A stretch of DNA of 64,000 nt from Cryptococcus deneoformans JEC21 (taxonomy: Eukaryota; Basidiomycota; Tremellomycetes; Tremellales; Cryptococcaceae), in the NCBI RefSeq assembly GCF_000091045.1, contig NC_006693.1, positions 833,299 to 897,298 of the forward strand, in the 5' to 3' direction. The notes under the pieces were generated by a model that worked only from the letters and a program-made list of their open reading frames with translations, was not told where the DNA came from and ran no database searches. Each line of letters begins with the position of its first letter. The first letter of the stretch is position 1. The position numbers were made by a program, and so were the translations under genes. Shown here one piece after another: positions 12,271 through 23,362 of the stretch.

Positions 12271-13144
12271 ATGCCCAAGGTGAGTTTTGGATGTCAGCGG
12301 ATTGGGCGAAGCTAATGGGTTTCTGCAGAACAAGGGAAAGGTTTGTGTGCTTCACTTGATTATTAAAAGTAATATTGGTAGATCTAGAGCTGACCATGGT
12401 ACTTGCCTGCTCTTCTTAAATCTCATCATATCGCTGCTGCATCTGTGATATATCAATATCAACTTTCGACATTTATCCACCCACATTATCAACACGACTC
12501 GCTTCGATTGTCAAAAACTCATTTTCTCCTTGGTAAATGAATCTCGCAGGGTGGCAAAAACAACCGACGAGGAAAGAAGGAAGACGGTGAGAACAAGCGA
12601 GAATTGATCTTCAAGGAAGACGGTCAGGGTGGGTCATTTTCCATCATTTTGCTGCCAGACCAGACTGTCTTCTTTATCCAGTGCTAAATCAATACTTGTA
12701 GAATACGCTCAGGTTGTCAAAATGCTTGGTAACGGTAGATTAGAAGCCAAGTGTCAGGATGGCGAGTCTCGTCTTGCTCAAATCCGAGGCCAAATGAGGA
12801 AGAAGGTACGTTTTCCCCATCTATCTCGGCTCTTCCTTTTTATGCTCACTTCATTACCTTCAATATAGGTTTGGATTGTTGTCGGCGACATCATCCTCCT
12901 CTCTCTCCGAGATTTCCAGGACGACCGTGCTGATGTTATCCACCGATACACTCCTGACGAAGCTCGTAACCTCAAAACCTATGGAGAGTTGAAGGACTTC
13001 CAGCTTGTGGAGAACCAGGAGGCTGGTGGCGAGGAGGACGAGGAGGGTGGTATTGAATTCGAGGAGGCTGACATTGATGACATCTGTAAGCCCTTTGCTC
13101 TGCACCCATGTTTGAAAAGACAGCCACTGATGGCCTATGCAGAG
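12271..13144 (+). CDS. TIF11: Translation initiation factor eIF1A
   Basis: Six exons: 12271-12279, 12329-12340, 12550-12628, 12702-12805, 12869-13085 and 13143-13144, giving 140 residues. Family features are complete: a basic N-terminal tail ([17 protein letters not shown]), an OB fold with [13 protein letters not shown] and [34 protein letters not shown], and the acidic C-terminal tail ending DIDDI. eIF1A binds the 40S A site and promotes scanning and start-codon selection. The gene has 9-nt and 12-nt first exons, and its TAG stop is split by the last intron (T, then AG at 13143). Intron 2 is 209 nt, much longer than its neighbours. The length matches the family (about 140-150). Confidence 0.96.
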
Positions 13145-13458
13145 ACGGTTGGCGTGGTTTTTTGTGTATATAAGGAATGCATCCAACTATCTAGTGTTTA
13201 TCGTGCTTTCTCTTTTTTCCATGTCATCTGGTTCATAATATCATCGACACTGTCATGGCCGTTGTCTGCATCGTGCGGAATTCGAAAGAAGGGGATTGGG
13301 CGACCCTCTCCACTTACGTAATTGCATCCATGACGAGCGCTAGCGTTTGTGTCTGTTCTCTATTTATTGCTTCTTTCGTTCTTTCGTCCTTAATTATAGA
13401 TAATTGTTTCTTTTGCTCACATTTTGCCGGATTCTTCAAGACCGTTATCCTGCGTACC

Positions 13459-14208
13459 ATGTCGTCTCCCTTCCCAATCCCTCAGCTCACCTATCCGTCC
13501 CCTTCCAATTCCACTTCTAACCCTGCAACCTTTGCTCCTTCTCCGCTATCTCAATTCGTAGCATCTGCATTGGCTTCGACCACGCTCGCTCCCGGATCCA
13601 ACGGTGGTGGAACAGGTAACACACCCAATTTAGGGACTATGGGCATCTCTCCCAACTTTAGCTTTGGCCTCACACCGTCCAACTTGTCTCAAGGTCCTAC
13701 TTCCAATATTCCGTTTTCCCAACTTGCACTTCTCAATTCGACCGAGGCCACAAACGCGGCTTTACCTGCAGAGAACGATGGCACAGGCTTGTTGAGGGGC
13801 TTGGAACAGGCGGATGGGGTTTTGGGAAGGATGGAAGAGCTGTTGAAGGAGATCGATAATGTTGAGAAGGGTGTGTTCGGGGATGGTGAGGGAATCGGTA
13901 GATTGGAGGGGTTGTACCTCGAGTGTACGTCTTTTCTCCCACATCTCATGAATCATCGTGCTAAAATTAGTTTAGATACCCAGCTGTTATTAGGCCTCCT
14001 TGGCTCATCCCAGTCCCAGCTGTTCGGCGCCCTCCCAATCTTGCCTGCAAATGAGCAGTTAGAAAAGAAGGAACCTACAGCGCAAGATTTGGCAGCATGG
14101 GCAGAGGAAAGGGCTTCTCTCGAGTTTTCAAGAAAAGAAGCGTTACGCGCAGGAGGCAAGGCTGTTCTGGACGTTCTAAGAGCTAGTGCTGCTGCAGGAG
14201 GGAAATAA
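13459..14208 (+). CDS. Unrecognised Ser/Asn/Pro-rich protein with C-terminal helices
   Basis: A single open frame of 249 codons ending TAA at 14206-14208. The N-terminal half is low-complexity (Ser, Pro, Asn, Thr). The C-terminal half is predicted helical, with LEQADGVLGRMEELLKEI and AWAEERASLEFSRKEALRAG, suggesting coiled-coil contacts. I do not recognise the family. The start is set at the ATG at 13459 because it begins the low-complexity region. The frame stays open upstream to an ATG at 13255, but that extension is hydrophobic and Cys-rich and overlaps the likely eIF1A 3' UTR. A possible GTACGT..TAG intron around 13925-13970 would break the frame and was not used. Confidence 0.7.
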   Translation: MSSPFPIPQLTYPSPSNSTSNPATFAPSPLSQFVASALASTTLAPGSNGGGTGNTPNLGTMGISPNFSFGLTPSNLSQGPTSNIPFSQLALLNSTEATNAALPAENDGTGLLRGLEQADGVLGRMEELLKEIDNVEKGVFGDGEGIGRLEGLYLECTSFLPHLMNHRAKISLDTQLLLGLLGSSQSQLFGALPILPANEQLEKKEPTAQDLAAWAEERASLEFSRKEALRAGGKAVLDVLRASAAAGGK

Positions 14209-14962
14209 AGTCAGCTAAAGCGCTGAGGAGAAGGATGGGTGATCGTAGCTGAAATCACATGTTAGGAAGCTGGCGCATTGCTGTAAGTGCCTGTTTTTCA
14301 CTCTGATGTCCGCGGACTCTCCAGCTGCGAGCGTCAGGCTAACTCGTAGAACAGATTGTGGCTACCATCATCCAGATGCCCTGTGGGGCGATAATCAGGG
14401 CGCAATGGCCATGGCAGCGTTCCGCTAATAGATCTGGCTTGATGTTGGTCGATCTTAATAATGAAGACAGCTTTTTCTATTCGACAAAGATTTATGCCGG
14501 AGGAGACATATCGAACTAGTCGAATTTCTGTATTTCATTAGCGTGTTGTGAGTAATCTCACTCAACATTATTGTTTGCTTGATCAATTGACGACCTTGCC
14601 TAGGCATATCTGCATTCATCACCCTACGTCACGATTTCTTAAAGATTGCGATTCGAGTTCGAATTGCGTCACTGTCACTCATGTCCTGCGCCACTTCAAC
14701 TCCTGGCACCATCAATAGTCATGCCAATGCATCGCGACAATCTATGTGAAGTGTCATTACCTAGCAGCATGATTATGCGAACCAGATTAATCCCCAAAGT
14801 CTCCTCGCGTATATACAGCTACAAGTCCGCAAACTATTCGTCATTCGTTAAATTGGTCATTATGTACCACAACCCAAAAACTTCTTTCTTCTTCGTTCCA
14901 TTCTTCTCCTATCACACACCTACGTTTCTCCGTGAAAGTCTTGCCATTGAAAAGGCATCAGA
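14209..14962. other. Convergent intergenic region
   Basis: This 754-nt gap lies between the 3' ends of the unknown protein gene and the PH-domain gene. No feature beyond likely 3' UTRs. Confidence 0.45.
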
Positions 14963-17560
14963 TTATGCAAAGCGAACAGCTCTTGCGCGGTCCTCATTGA
15001 TAGGCACTTCTTCCTCCACTTCAAAGTCACCCATGCCAGACTCGTTGAATTCAGACACTATACTAAAATCAGAATACTTGCTCCAAACCAACAACAACAA
15101 TCAAACTCACTGATGTCAAGGGCCATTTTCTTCGCGGCTCGCCGTCTGCTCGTTGTGGTACTGGTTTTGGAGCTAACGCTCGGGATTGAGTGGATGCTCT
15201 GCGCATCCGCAGCCTGTTCAGGCGCGTGAAGTGTAGTCGAAGAACCAGCTAGAACTGACACTGGAGCCACAGGAACGGGCGTGGACGCCTGAGCTTCAAG
15301 TCTAACCTTCTCAGCTTCCGTCAACATTTTCTTTTCCTTCTCTTGCGGAGCAGGGATAGCAAACTTCGGAATGCTAGGCGGCGCGACTGTTGGTGGCGGA
15401 AGCTTGGCAGGGATAGGTTGGTTGAGTCTGGCGGGTGACAGGGAAGTTTCCGAAGCTTGTCGCAAGTTGGAGCCACGGGTAGGAGGGGTGTACAACCCGA
15501 GATCCAAACGATCAAGTCGACCACGGATCTCTTCAGGGAGAAGCATGGGGGATTCCTCCTTGGCAGCTTCCTGCTTGTCCTCTTCGACAATGCTAGCAGG
15601 GGCACGGGACGGTGTAGGAGCCTCGGGCAAGCTCTCCTTTCGAGGAGGGCGGCCGATAGGGGAAGAAACCGAGTTCCTGACTGGTGTACCGGTATTACCG
15701 CTTTGGTAGGACGTGGGTCTGCTCTTGATGGAGTGGGAAGGGGTGAGACGCTGCATGTTGAGAGCGAGTGCGAGGTCGTCACCTCGGGCTGAACCAGTGG
15801 AAAATGCTTCCCGAATGGCGTGGCCGTGACCTTCCTTCTCCGCACTATCCCATCGTTTAGCTCACAAACAAAAACGACATTAGTAGCCACGACCATGACG
15901 TACCGAATAACAACAGCGATAGACTTGATTTGCTGTATCCACTCTCTCAGTTGCTCCCTAGACATCTCGTCAGTGACATGACAACCCACAAAAAAATTGA
16001 AAACTCACGCATTCCTCATCTCGACAATCCATTCCACGCCCTCACCCTCCCTTTCTTCACCTTTCCCATATCCAAAACCAATACGCATAACAAACTTCCT
16101 CTCCCCATTAGTTTCTTCCCAGAAACCAGCTGTACTGTCCGCTTTCAACATCATTCTTTCCAACTCTACTTGAGGCTGAGGAGGGGAAGGTTTTATCGGA
16201 GAAGTCGACGATTTGAGGGATGATCGAGGAGTCGTGGTGGGGATGGAAAAGAGATGCAGATGAGCAGTCGTTTTAGCGGCATCCGTTTCCGACTCAGAAG
16301 TGATGACATGGGCCGCTTCAGGATTGGGTGAACCGACAGGGGTGTTTCCGCCAATCTTGAAGCTGGTTAATATCATCTGCTGGCTGATCCACACGGGTCT
16401 TTTTGAAGAAGGCGAGCTGCCGTTTCCAAGCCCGCCAGCAAGGTTCCTGAGTGAACTACTTCTTTCCTTCTCGATAGAAGAACTGTCTGTGCGTCGGATG
16501 ACAGTAGCGGAGAGAATTTGGATATTTTCCAGTGATGAAGCGGTGGTGGGGAAAGAAGGTAAAAGAATGGAAGTGAGTGCAGGGCTGAGAAATGGGGACG
16601 GAGCTCTGGAGGACAGAGTTGATGGGCTGCTAAGTGGGATAGTTTCCTTAGTCGCCGGAGCTTCGGGGAATTTTTCGAGGATCATTTTGTGGTTGGAAGC
16701 AGCAGGTTGACGGTCGGTATTGGCATATGATGGAGGCTGAGATGGCGTAACAGAAGAGACGGAAGCGTGTTTAGAATGCAGTGATTCCTCCCTCTCTGTC
16801 CTCGACTTTGTGCCAGGTGCATTCGTCGGCGTAAGGTGGTGGTATACGGAAGACATTGTAGTGTCTGTCCTTCTCGATGAATAGGTTGATAGTGACAAAT
16901 CGATAGAGGGTTGCATGGCTGACAACACGTTATTAACTAGTGATCCAGCACATTCTGAAAGTCAAACTTACAGTATTCGCCGGTGGAAAAGCTGTCGATA
17001 CTGTGCACCTGTTTGAGCTTGTCCAACTTCTCTCTCTGCCTTGTAGCGAAGAGGGAACTCTGTTCAGACTCCTTCTTCATGCCTAGGCCTTTCAGAGCGT
17101 TTCTGAATCCACCTTTCTTTCTCGATGAGGTGGTGCTTCCAGACGTAAGACTCGGCAGACTAGGTGTTGACCCGCCACTAGCACTTCCTGCATTGTAGTA
17201 TGCGCCGCCTGAAGTAAGGTCCAAGACTGATTCCATTTGGGGGTCCAGCACAATGGACGCAGAAGCAAGGCTACGCCCTTCCTTGCTCTTCTTCTCCTTC
17301 TTATGACTTGTGTCTCTCATCTCCCTTGTACTGTGCTGTGGATGCGCTGATGCTAAGACGCTGCCCTCCGCGCTCTTCTTTTTACCGGAAAGCTTAAACC
17401 TGCTCTTTCTATCCTTGTCTGCCTTTGCATTTGACGGAGGATTAGGAGCGGTAGCAGGTAACGCAATCTCGCCAACGTCTGCAATAAGGTCCTCGTCTGA
17501 CCCGAAGGAGAGCTCGTCTTCGATGCCTAAACCTGTTGAGGGCTGCTGAGTGCGGGGCAT
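14963..17560 (-). CDS. PH-domain protein with long disordered regions
   Basis: Five exons: 17560-16972, 16918-16009, 15957-15904, 15844-15111 and 15057-14963, giving 793 residues. The first ~325 residues are Ser-rich with Lys-rich patches (KDRKSRFKLSGKKKS). A pleckstrin-homology-like fold can be traced from about residue 328 (ILSATVIRRT) through VWISQQMILTSFKIG (about 372) to the C-terminal helix REWIQQIKSIAVVI (about 500-517), with its conserved Trp. A Ser/Pro loop interrupts the strands. The tail is again disordered and contains LDRLDLGLYTPPT and an acidic/basic end. PH domains usually bind phosphoinositides or protein partners at membranes; no catalytic domain is visible. All four introns keep phase. 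The ATG chosen follows an in-frame stop. Confidence 0.75.
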
Positions 17561-19773
17561 TTGCTGTCGTACTGAGTGTGGTGTTGAGGAAGATGTCAAA
17601 GACTATTGCAGGTTTTTGAGTTGCGGGAGCGGCGGGATGGCGATGGGCGCTGAGCAGTGGACGATGGGAGGAAGAAATGTCTTGGGCGCAGAAAGAAGCT
17701 CGGGTGGGGGAATGTTCGCAGAAGAGGGCTGATGCACAGGAACTGATTGATGGACTGATGCTTTTGGCTGGTCTATGATTGCTGATGTTAACTTTGCGAA
17801 ACATCAAACATCCAGATGTGGTATGCACCCCTGGAAACTGCAAAAATAATCTTCTCCAACAGAAAAAGGGTCGAGCAGCAAGGAGGGCACTTTTGCTCTC
17901 CTGCATACACTCCGCCAGAGCGCAGACTGGGCTATGCAGAGGCACGTCGATCTGTCGAAATCTGTCGCTTGCCCAGATTTTATCAGCAAAGCGGGAAATG
18001 GAAGGGAACGAGGGAGGGAGAGCGGGGGAAAGCGTCTAACGAAAAGTGAAACCAGAAATGTGATCCAGGTTTCGGGTGCCCCTGCCCTGTTCTCGGATAC
18101 CGGATGTCGGCGTGGATCTCCATCTCGCATCCACCCACCATCCTTTTTTCCGTGCACTTCTCGTTCATCCTCTGATGCATATTTCAGCTTGACCTCTTTT
18201 TTTGCTCCCTTTCGTCCATAGGGCCCATAGGAAGCCGCGACCTCGAGCGTTTACCATTCATCACATGTTGTCAACAAAATCATAGATAGACAGCAGAGAA
18301 TACTTAATCCCCTACGTACTGCATGCCATGCATGCTACCAGCAGCAGCGTCGGATGATACAGCAGAATAAATTATTAGTAGTCGCCCATGCAGTACTCTG
18401 GTTTCTTTCTGATATTTCCAGCAGCTTCCACTTCATCTTTGTAGCTTATCGTACATAAAGGGCGGGCTTACTCTCATAGTTTTTTGCCCTGGCAATGTTT
18501 TAACTGGCCTACTACAGCTTATAAGTACCAATAATCTTCACACTCTCTCCGTCGTTTTTTATTCACCAATCTTTCCCGTGCGTCCCCCGCTTTCGTCATC
18601 CTATGGTTCCTTGACAGCCCTACTAGGGAATCTCTTAAAAAATCAAAAACTCCGCACATCATGCTGTGCCTTCCATGTGTCATGCATTTTCTTCCAGATT
18701 TTTTGCGGCAGGGGTCACAGATCACCCAACATCCTGCACCTTGCGTTCCGAACGGCGATTGTTTCCGAAGCGATGATTGATCTCTTCTGTTCTTCTCCTG
18801 TTGACTTTTCCATCTTTCGTTCTCTTGAATTGCCTAATCCCTTGCTGCGCGAGGCTTCACAGAAGGATTACCGATTAAAGCCCAGAAGCTGTTGCGTTCG
18901 CTACGAACAAAACGCAGATGTCATGTTATGTAGCGAGTAAATAATATATAATAACAACAACAGATCGTCGTCGGATGGAACGAGTCCTGTCCTCTGTGAA
19001 TTAGTTGCCCGGAAAAACATGTCTGTCCCTTCTTCCTTGCTTGCATGTCCATGTTCACCTTTGTCTTCTTTTTGAAAAAAAAAAAAGAAAAAAAACTTGA
19101 AAACTCTGCTAACTTTTCATCACTGTTCCGGGCATCGGCCCGGCTACATTTCATCTCATAGGCAACCCAAATATCCTCCTGTCGTTTTCGTTCGTACAAC
19201 TTTTTACTCTTCTCCTTACATCTTCTTTCCTTCTTCTTCTTCATTACTTCATTCTTCATTTATTAGCAAGCATTATCATTCCTTATCGTTTACCCTTTGT
19301 TGCTAATGTATTCCTCATTCCTCAAGGCCCGCGGATTGAATCAATCAGCCTTCGTGATACAGGAGGCCGGAATCCAAGATTGGGGTCAATGGATACCAGG
19401 AGCCAGGAGCCGGAGGAGAGTCCAGAAAGCGATCGAGCGAGGGCAAAACCCAAAAAAAGGGGCTTCGGATAAAAGGGGGGTCTCTATTACGTATCGCGTG
19501 TCCTTGCGGTGGCGACCGCCGCTTCATCAATTATTATCGTCACCGTCATCACATCGCGCCAGCCACTCCAGTAAGCAGCGGGCGATACGAAGAAATAAAA
19601 GCGATCGATCATTTGATGACGAAAAGATCACTGGTGGAGGTAAGAGATTGGATGTGAGACTTGATATAACTATTATTTCTGAACATCATCATCCCAGAAC
19701 AATTTACATACACTGTGCTATTACCATCTTCCAACGCTCTATCATACGGAACGAAGCTGAGCAACGACGCATC
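17561..19773. other. Long divergent intergenic region
   Basis: About 2.2 kb separates the PH-domain and F-box starts. A run of A residues (19077-19096) and extended pyrimidine tracts (18530-18680, 19190-19260) look like core-promoter/5' UTR sequence of fungal genes. The frame leading into the F-box protein is open from 19297. No separate gene was recognised. Confidence 0.4.
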
Positions 19774-21778
19774 ATGTTCGCTCCAAGCGATCAACAGATC
19801 ACCGACCCAATCCAAGTTATCGGGCCTTCACTGTTACTTCAGGTTTTCTACTCTCTTCCGCTTCGAGATCTTCTCAACTGCTCTCTTGTTAGCACGACTT
19901 GGTATACTCTCATTGACAATCATTCCACATCCATCTTTCGGGATCTCGCATCTGATATTGTGTCCGACAAAAGACGCCTTCAGTTTCTCAAATCTTTAGG
20001 ACAAGATGAAGTAAGAGATCCCACATTATATAATGCTAGCTTCATTAGGGCCGGTACACTTGGATCCGATAAAAAGATAAGCTGGAGAGGAATTTGCAGA
20101 GATGCTGTGGTGACGGAAAGAAATTGGAAATATGGGCGGGCTAAGCCAGGGTGGTTGACACCGGGACGTAATACTGTATGGAGGATGAAAGTAGATCCCG
20201 AAGAGAATGTTCTCTACACTGTTAGTAGGCTAGGTGAGCACATGGTTAATCTATCAAAAGAAGAGAAAGCCTACTGATGATGAAGAAGACGGCATTCAGT
20301 GTTCCTCAGCAGACGTGGAAGGTAATTCTAACCTGCTTTTTGAATACACCGACGTTGCCCCGTACTCCCATATGGAGTTCGTTAGTGGTTTCGTTGTCTT
20401 CAACATAGGACTTGCCAACGCGCTCGAAGTCCACATCACCCCCTCTGCCATGCGTCGTCTTACGCCAGAACAAAGACAAGCCATTCCCCCGCCTTCAATT
20501 TCGGAGACGTACGGTTCAGATTACTCGTTCACTCAGGAAGATGATGATGCGTATAGAAGCACCCAGGCATCCACAGATATTCCGTATAGGGGTCATTTGA
20601 CATACTACAAGACCCTTCGTCCTGCGACAGAGTGCTGGGCCTTCAGAGCTCGAATGGATAACGAGGGCCAGGAGGGAGAGAGACCAGTATTAGGTACCGC
20701 AGGGAGGGAAGCAATATATCTTTTCGGTCTGGCCGACGATAGGGTTGAGACTATTCGAATTAGACATCAACATGTCGATCGGGACATCAGTGTGAGTTTG
20801 ATTGCTTTTCTACTTGGTAGACACTGAGAATGTCTAATGATCTCCGGTAGTATATTGAGTTTGATGACCACTACGTCTTCATCTGCGGTCCAGTGGCAAT
20901 GCACGTCTACTCCCGCCAGACTAAGCAACTGCTCAACTCCTTCCCCACTTCGTATCTCCGCGACCTTGACGCTCAAGTCCAAGCGGTGTACGAGCTGTCT
21001 GAGAGTAATGAAATCCAACGCCTCCCTTCCGCGTTTGAAGGGGCTACAAGGGTCTCAGAAATTGTGGTGAAAGGGCTTTGGAGGCAAGACTCTGCTTTTG
21101 AGAATGCCGAGAGGCTCATCAGTGAAAGGATGTTACTTGCAAATGGTGGATTCTCGGCGTGAGTTACCTGTATCCCCGACAGTCTTATGTCTGATATTGT
21201 ATGATAGTTGCCATTTTACTTCCAGTGACTTGTTTTGCGCCAATAAGTATAGTGTTCTCTTCGTGGTGAGAGACTACAAATCAGTGTTCTCCATTGTAGA
21301 TAAAAGGGAACGGAGCGAAGCATTATCGCGGAATTTGCTAGCCATTAGGTTCAAGAGCCCAATCAACCAGCTCTATACTAATGGAGAACGGGTGGTGTTC
21401 AATACAGTGGGTCCGCCATACAACATCATGTCATAATTTATTTACTCATTGCCTTTCCAGACGTCTGAGGTTTACCTCCTCGACGCCTCATCCTTACCTC
21501 CACCGCCTTACAATTTGTCATCGTCCTATTTCGCTGACGGAGTCTGGCCCAGCATACGCATTCTCTCTCTTCTTGACGTCCATACCAATGGGCTAAAGCA
21601 TTCATCCTGTCTTCAAATGGACGGCACAAAGATCTACTTGGTATATTGGGCCCTGGGTGAGCAAGATGGCGGCGGAATTGTGTACGACGACGGTCAAGCG
21701 CATTTACCACCAGCGCACGCGACAGCAGATTTTGGAATGTGTATCAAAACTTGGGATTTCGGCCATGTTGATTATTAA
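19774..21778 (+). CDS. F-box protein
   Basis: Five exons: 19774-20220, 20261-20791, 20851-21158, 21208-21406 and 21461-21778, giving 600 residues. An F-box occupies about residues 13-60: VIGPSLLLQVFYSLPLRDLL followed by NCSLVSTTWYTLI. The remainder has regularly spaced beta-like segments (for example IYLFGLADDRVETIRI, HYVFICGPVAMHVYSR, YSVLFVVRDYKSVFSI, VYLLDASSLPPPPY) that could form a propeller-type substrate-recognition domain. F-box proteins link substrates to the SCF ubiquitin ligase via Skp1. The first intron is odd: 40 nt with a GTTAGT donor, and its acceptor could be 3 nt further on. The frame is also open upstream to an ATG at 19297, so the N-terminus is uncertain. Confidence 0.75.
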
Positions 21779-22184
21779 CAATTCTTGTAATATCAAATGA
21801 ACATGCAGACTGACAGTTAACTAAATGATCCTTGAGATTCGAAGCCTGTTTTTTCGTTGGCAACATCCCAATCGAGACTCCAAAATTTGATTGCAAAGCA
21901 TCCTACTGGTCAGATCTGAAATGGGTAAATGCCATTGGTTTTTTCACGGCTATTGCAATGCAAGTCTTCTTTTATAATAGTGACCTCCTGACGGAAAATC
22001 CTAGTCTTGCTCAAACCGAATCATGTATCAATGCAACAATATGCATGTCACTAAGGGCCCCCTTTTTGCCCCCCACCATGATTAGCGACTAATGCACATG
22101 TAAAACAGACAGATCCATGCTCCCCTGAGTTCATTTGGCGTTGGTCGGACAATTATCCTAGAAGTATTGGTCTGGAAAAAAACA
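21779..22184. other. Convergent intergenic region
   Basis: The 3' flanks of the F-box and metallothionein genes (406 nt). Nothing else seen. A read-through of the metallothionein stop would enter here. Confidence 0.4.
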
Positions 22185-23050
22185 TCAGGCAGTGCCAGAC
22201 CCGCTGCAACTAGTTATTCCGCGCGTAAGCACTTGTCATATATAGCGATCAAAATACACTTAATACTCACTCGCAGGAGCTGACTTTCTCTTTTGCCTGG
22301 TTGGGGCAGCTGTCGCATGCACACTCGCCAGGCGGACAAGAGCAGGCCGCGCCAGATCCACCGCACCTGTATGGAATTCGATTAGCATCTGTTCAATAGC
22401 TGACGTCGTTCTCTAAAACGGCTTCATCATCGACCATTGCCAGCGCCTCTGCCTTTATATATGACGACTGGCTGCCCTTCGTCGCAACCAGCTCGACGAG
22501 TACGCTCGCTCGTTGTAAGACTAGGAAAAGGACTTACCCGCAAGTGCTCACGCTCTTGGCCTTTTTAGAGCATTTGTCACAGGCACATTGACCGGGAGGA
22601 CATGTGCAAGCCTCACCAGATCCATTGCAGCTATGGTAGAAATGCCGTCAACCCATCTATTTACATGCGATCTGATGAGGACTACATACCCGCAAGTGCT
22701 GACCTTTTCCTTGTCGCCACAGCTGAAAGTAGGAGACCAAGGTGAGCTGAGAAATAAATTTAACTGATTGACACTCACTTGCAAGCGCCAGACTCGGAAG
22801 TCTTGGTGGAATTTGGGCAGGCTTCGCATTCGCATTTACCCTTCTGGCAAGTGCACTTATCTTGAGCCTCGCTGGTACTGCACCATGTACATTAGCCTTG
22901 GAGAGCTTTTGAAAGATGCGTGTGATGAATTGCGCTTACGAGCAGCAAGCAATGTTCTTTTCAAGGGAGCAGTTGCAACTGCAGGGACGACAGTTTGTGA
23001 GCTGCTGTTTAATAGGATAACAGGGGAAGCGACGGCGGGACTCACGCCAT
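22185..23050 (-). CDS. CMT1: Copper metallothionein (CMT1/CMT2 type)
   Basis: Seven exons: 23050-23046, 22978-22940, 22877-22779, 22722-22690, 22630-22538, 22366-22271 and 22203-22185, giving 127 residues with 26 cysteines and no aromatic residues. The start is MACNCSLEKNIACCS. Cysteines occur as C-x-C and C-x2-C clusters in three blocks: CTCQKGKCECEAC, then CTCPPGQCACDKC, then CSCPPGECACDSC. Each of the last two blocks is preceded by STCGC and a GSG linker. Known Cryptococcus metallothioneins bind many Cu(I) ions and protect the fungus from copper in phagocytes and lung. CMT1 is about 122 residues and CMT2 about 183, so length favours CMT1; orthology was not tested. Exon joins were chosen by phase and cysteine spacing. 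The last exon encodes only GSGTA and a stop. Confidence 0.9.
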
Positions 23051-23146
23051 GATTGTAGTTTGTTTGAGTTGTATATCAATGTAGATGTGTTCTCTGAAAG
23101 TCTTAAGTGATTGCAGATGTGAATTTTAGACGGCTGCTGGATGGCT

Positions 23147-23155
23147 GTTTATATA
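23147..23155 (-). promoter_or_regulatory. TATA box of metallothionein gene
   Basis: On the minus strand the sequence reads tatataaac, about 97-105 nt upstream of the metallothionein ATG, a usual distance for a strongly inducible fungal gene. Confidence 0.6.
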
Positions 23156-23355
23156 GGCAGCAGGTGGCAACGTCTGTTGTCGAAAATGCGGTAATTGTGC
23201 TTTGGTGACGTACAGAATGCAGATAATTGTGAAAGGAGCGACTTGGCGCATCAGGCACAATGCCTTCAAAGATATGAGATAGATATGCGCTTCGGAATAA
23301 AAAAATAGACAGATTGTCACGTGGCCCCACCATCCGAAAGGTCATACCGTTTTTT

Positions 23356-23362
23356 GAGCAAA
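23356..23362 (-). promoter_or_regulatory. Copper-responsive element (Cuf1-type)
   Basis: GAGCAAA on the plus strand (TTTGCTC on the minus strand) lies about 306-312 nt upstream of the metallothionein start. TTTGCTC is the core known for Mac1/Cuf1-type copper-sensing activators. It is a single copy in this upstream region by eye. Confidence 0.5.

Noticed and set aside
13925..13972. GTACGT..TTAG intron in the unknown gene at 13459
   Set aside because: Removing it shifts the frame out of the coherent helical C-terminal half.
14660..14680. GAGTTCGAATTG, similar to a tRNA T-loop
   Set aside because: No matching acceptor or D/anticodon stems around it.
14646..15113. 155-codon plus-strand open frame
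   Set aside because: Lies partly antisense to the last exons of the PH-domain gene; composition looks random.
19077..19096. A-rich run as a possible retroposed poly(A) tail
   Set aside because: No adjacent intronless gene copy or target-site duplication seen.
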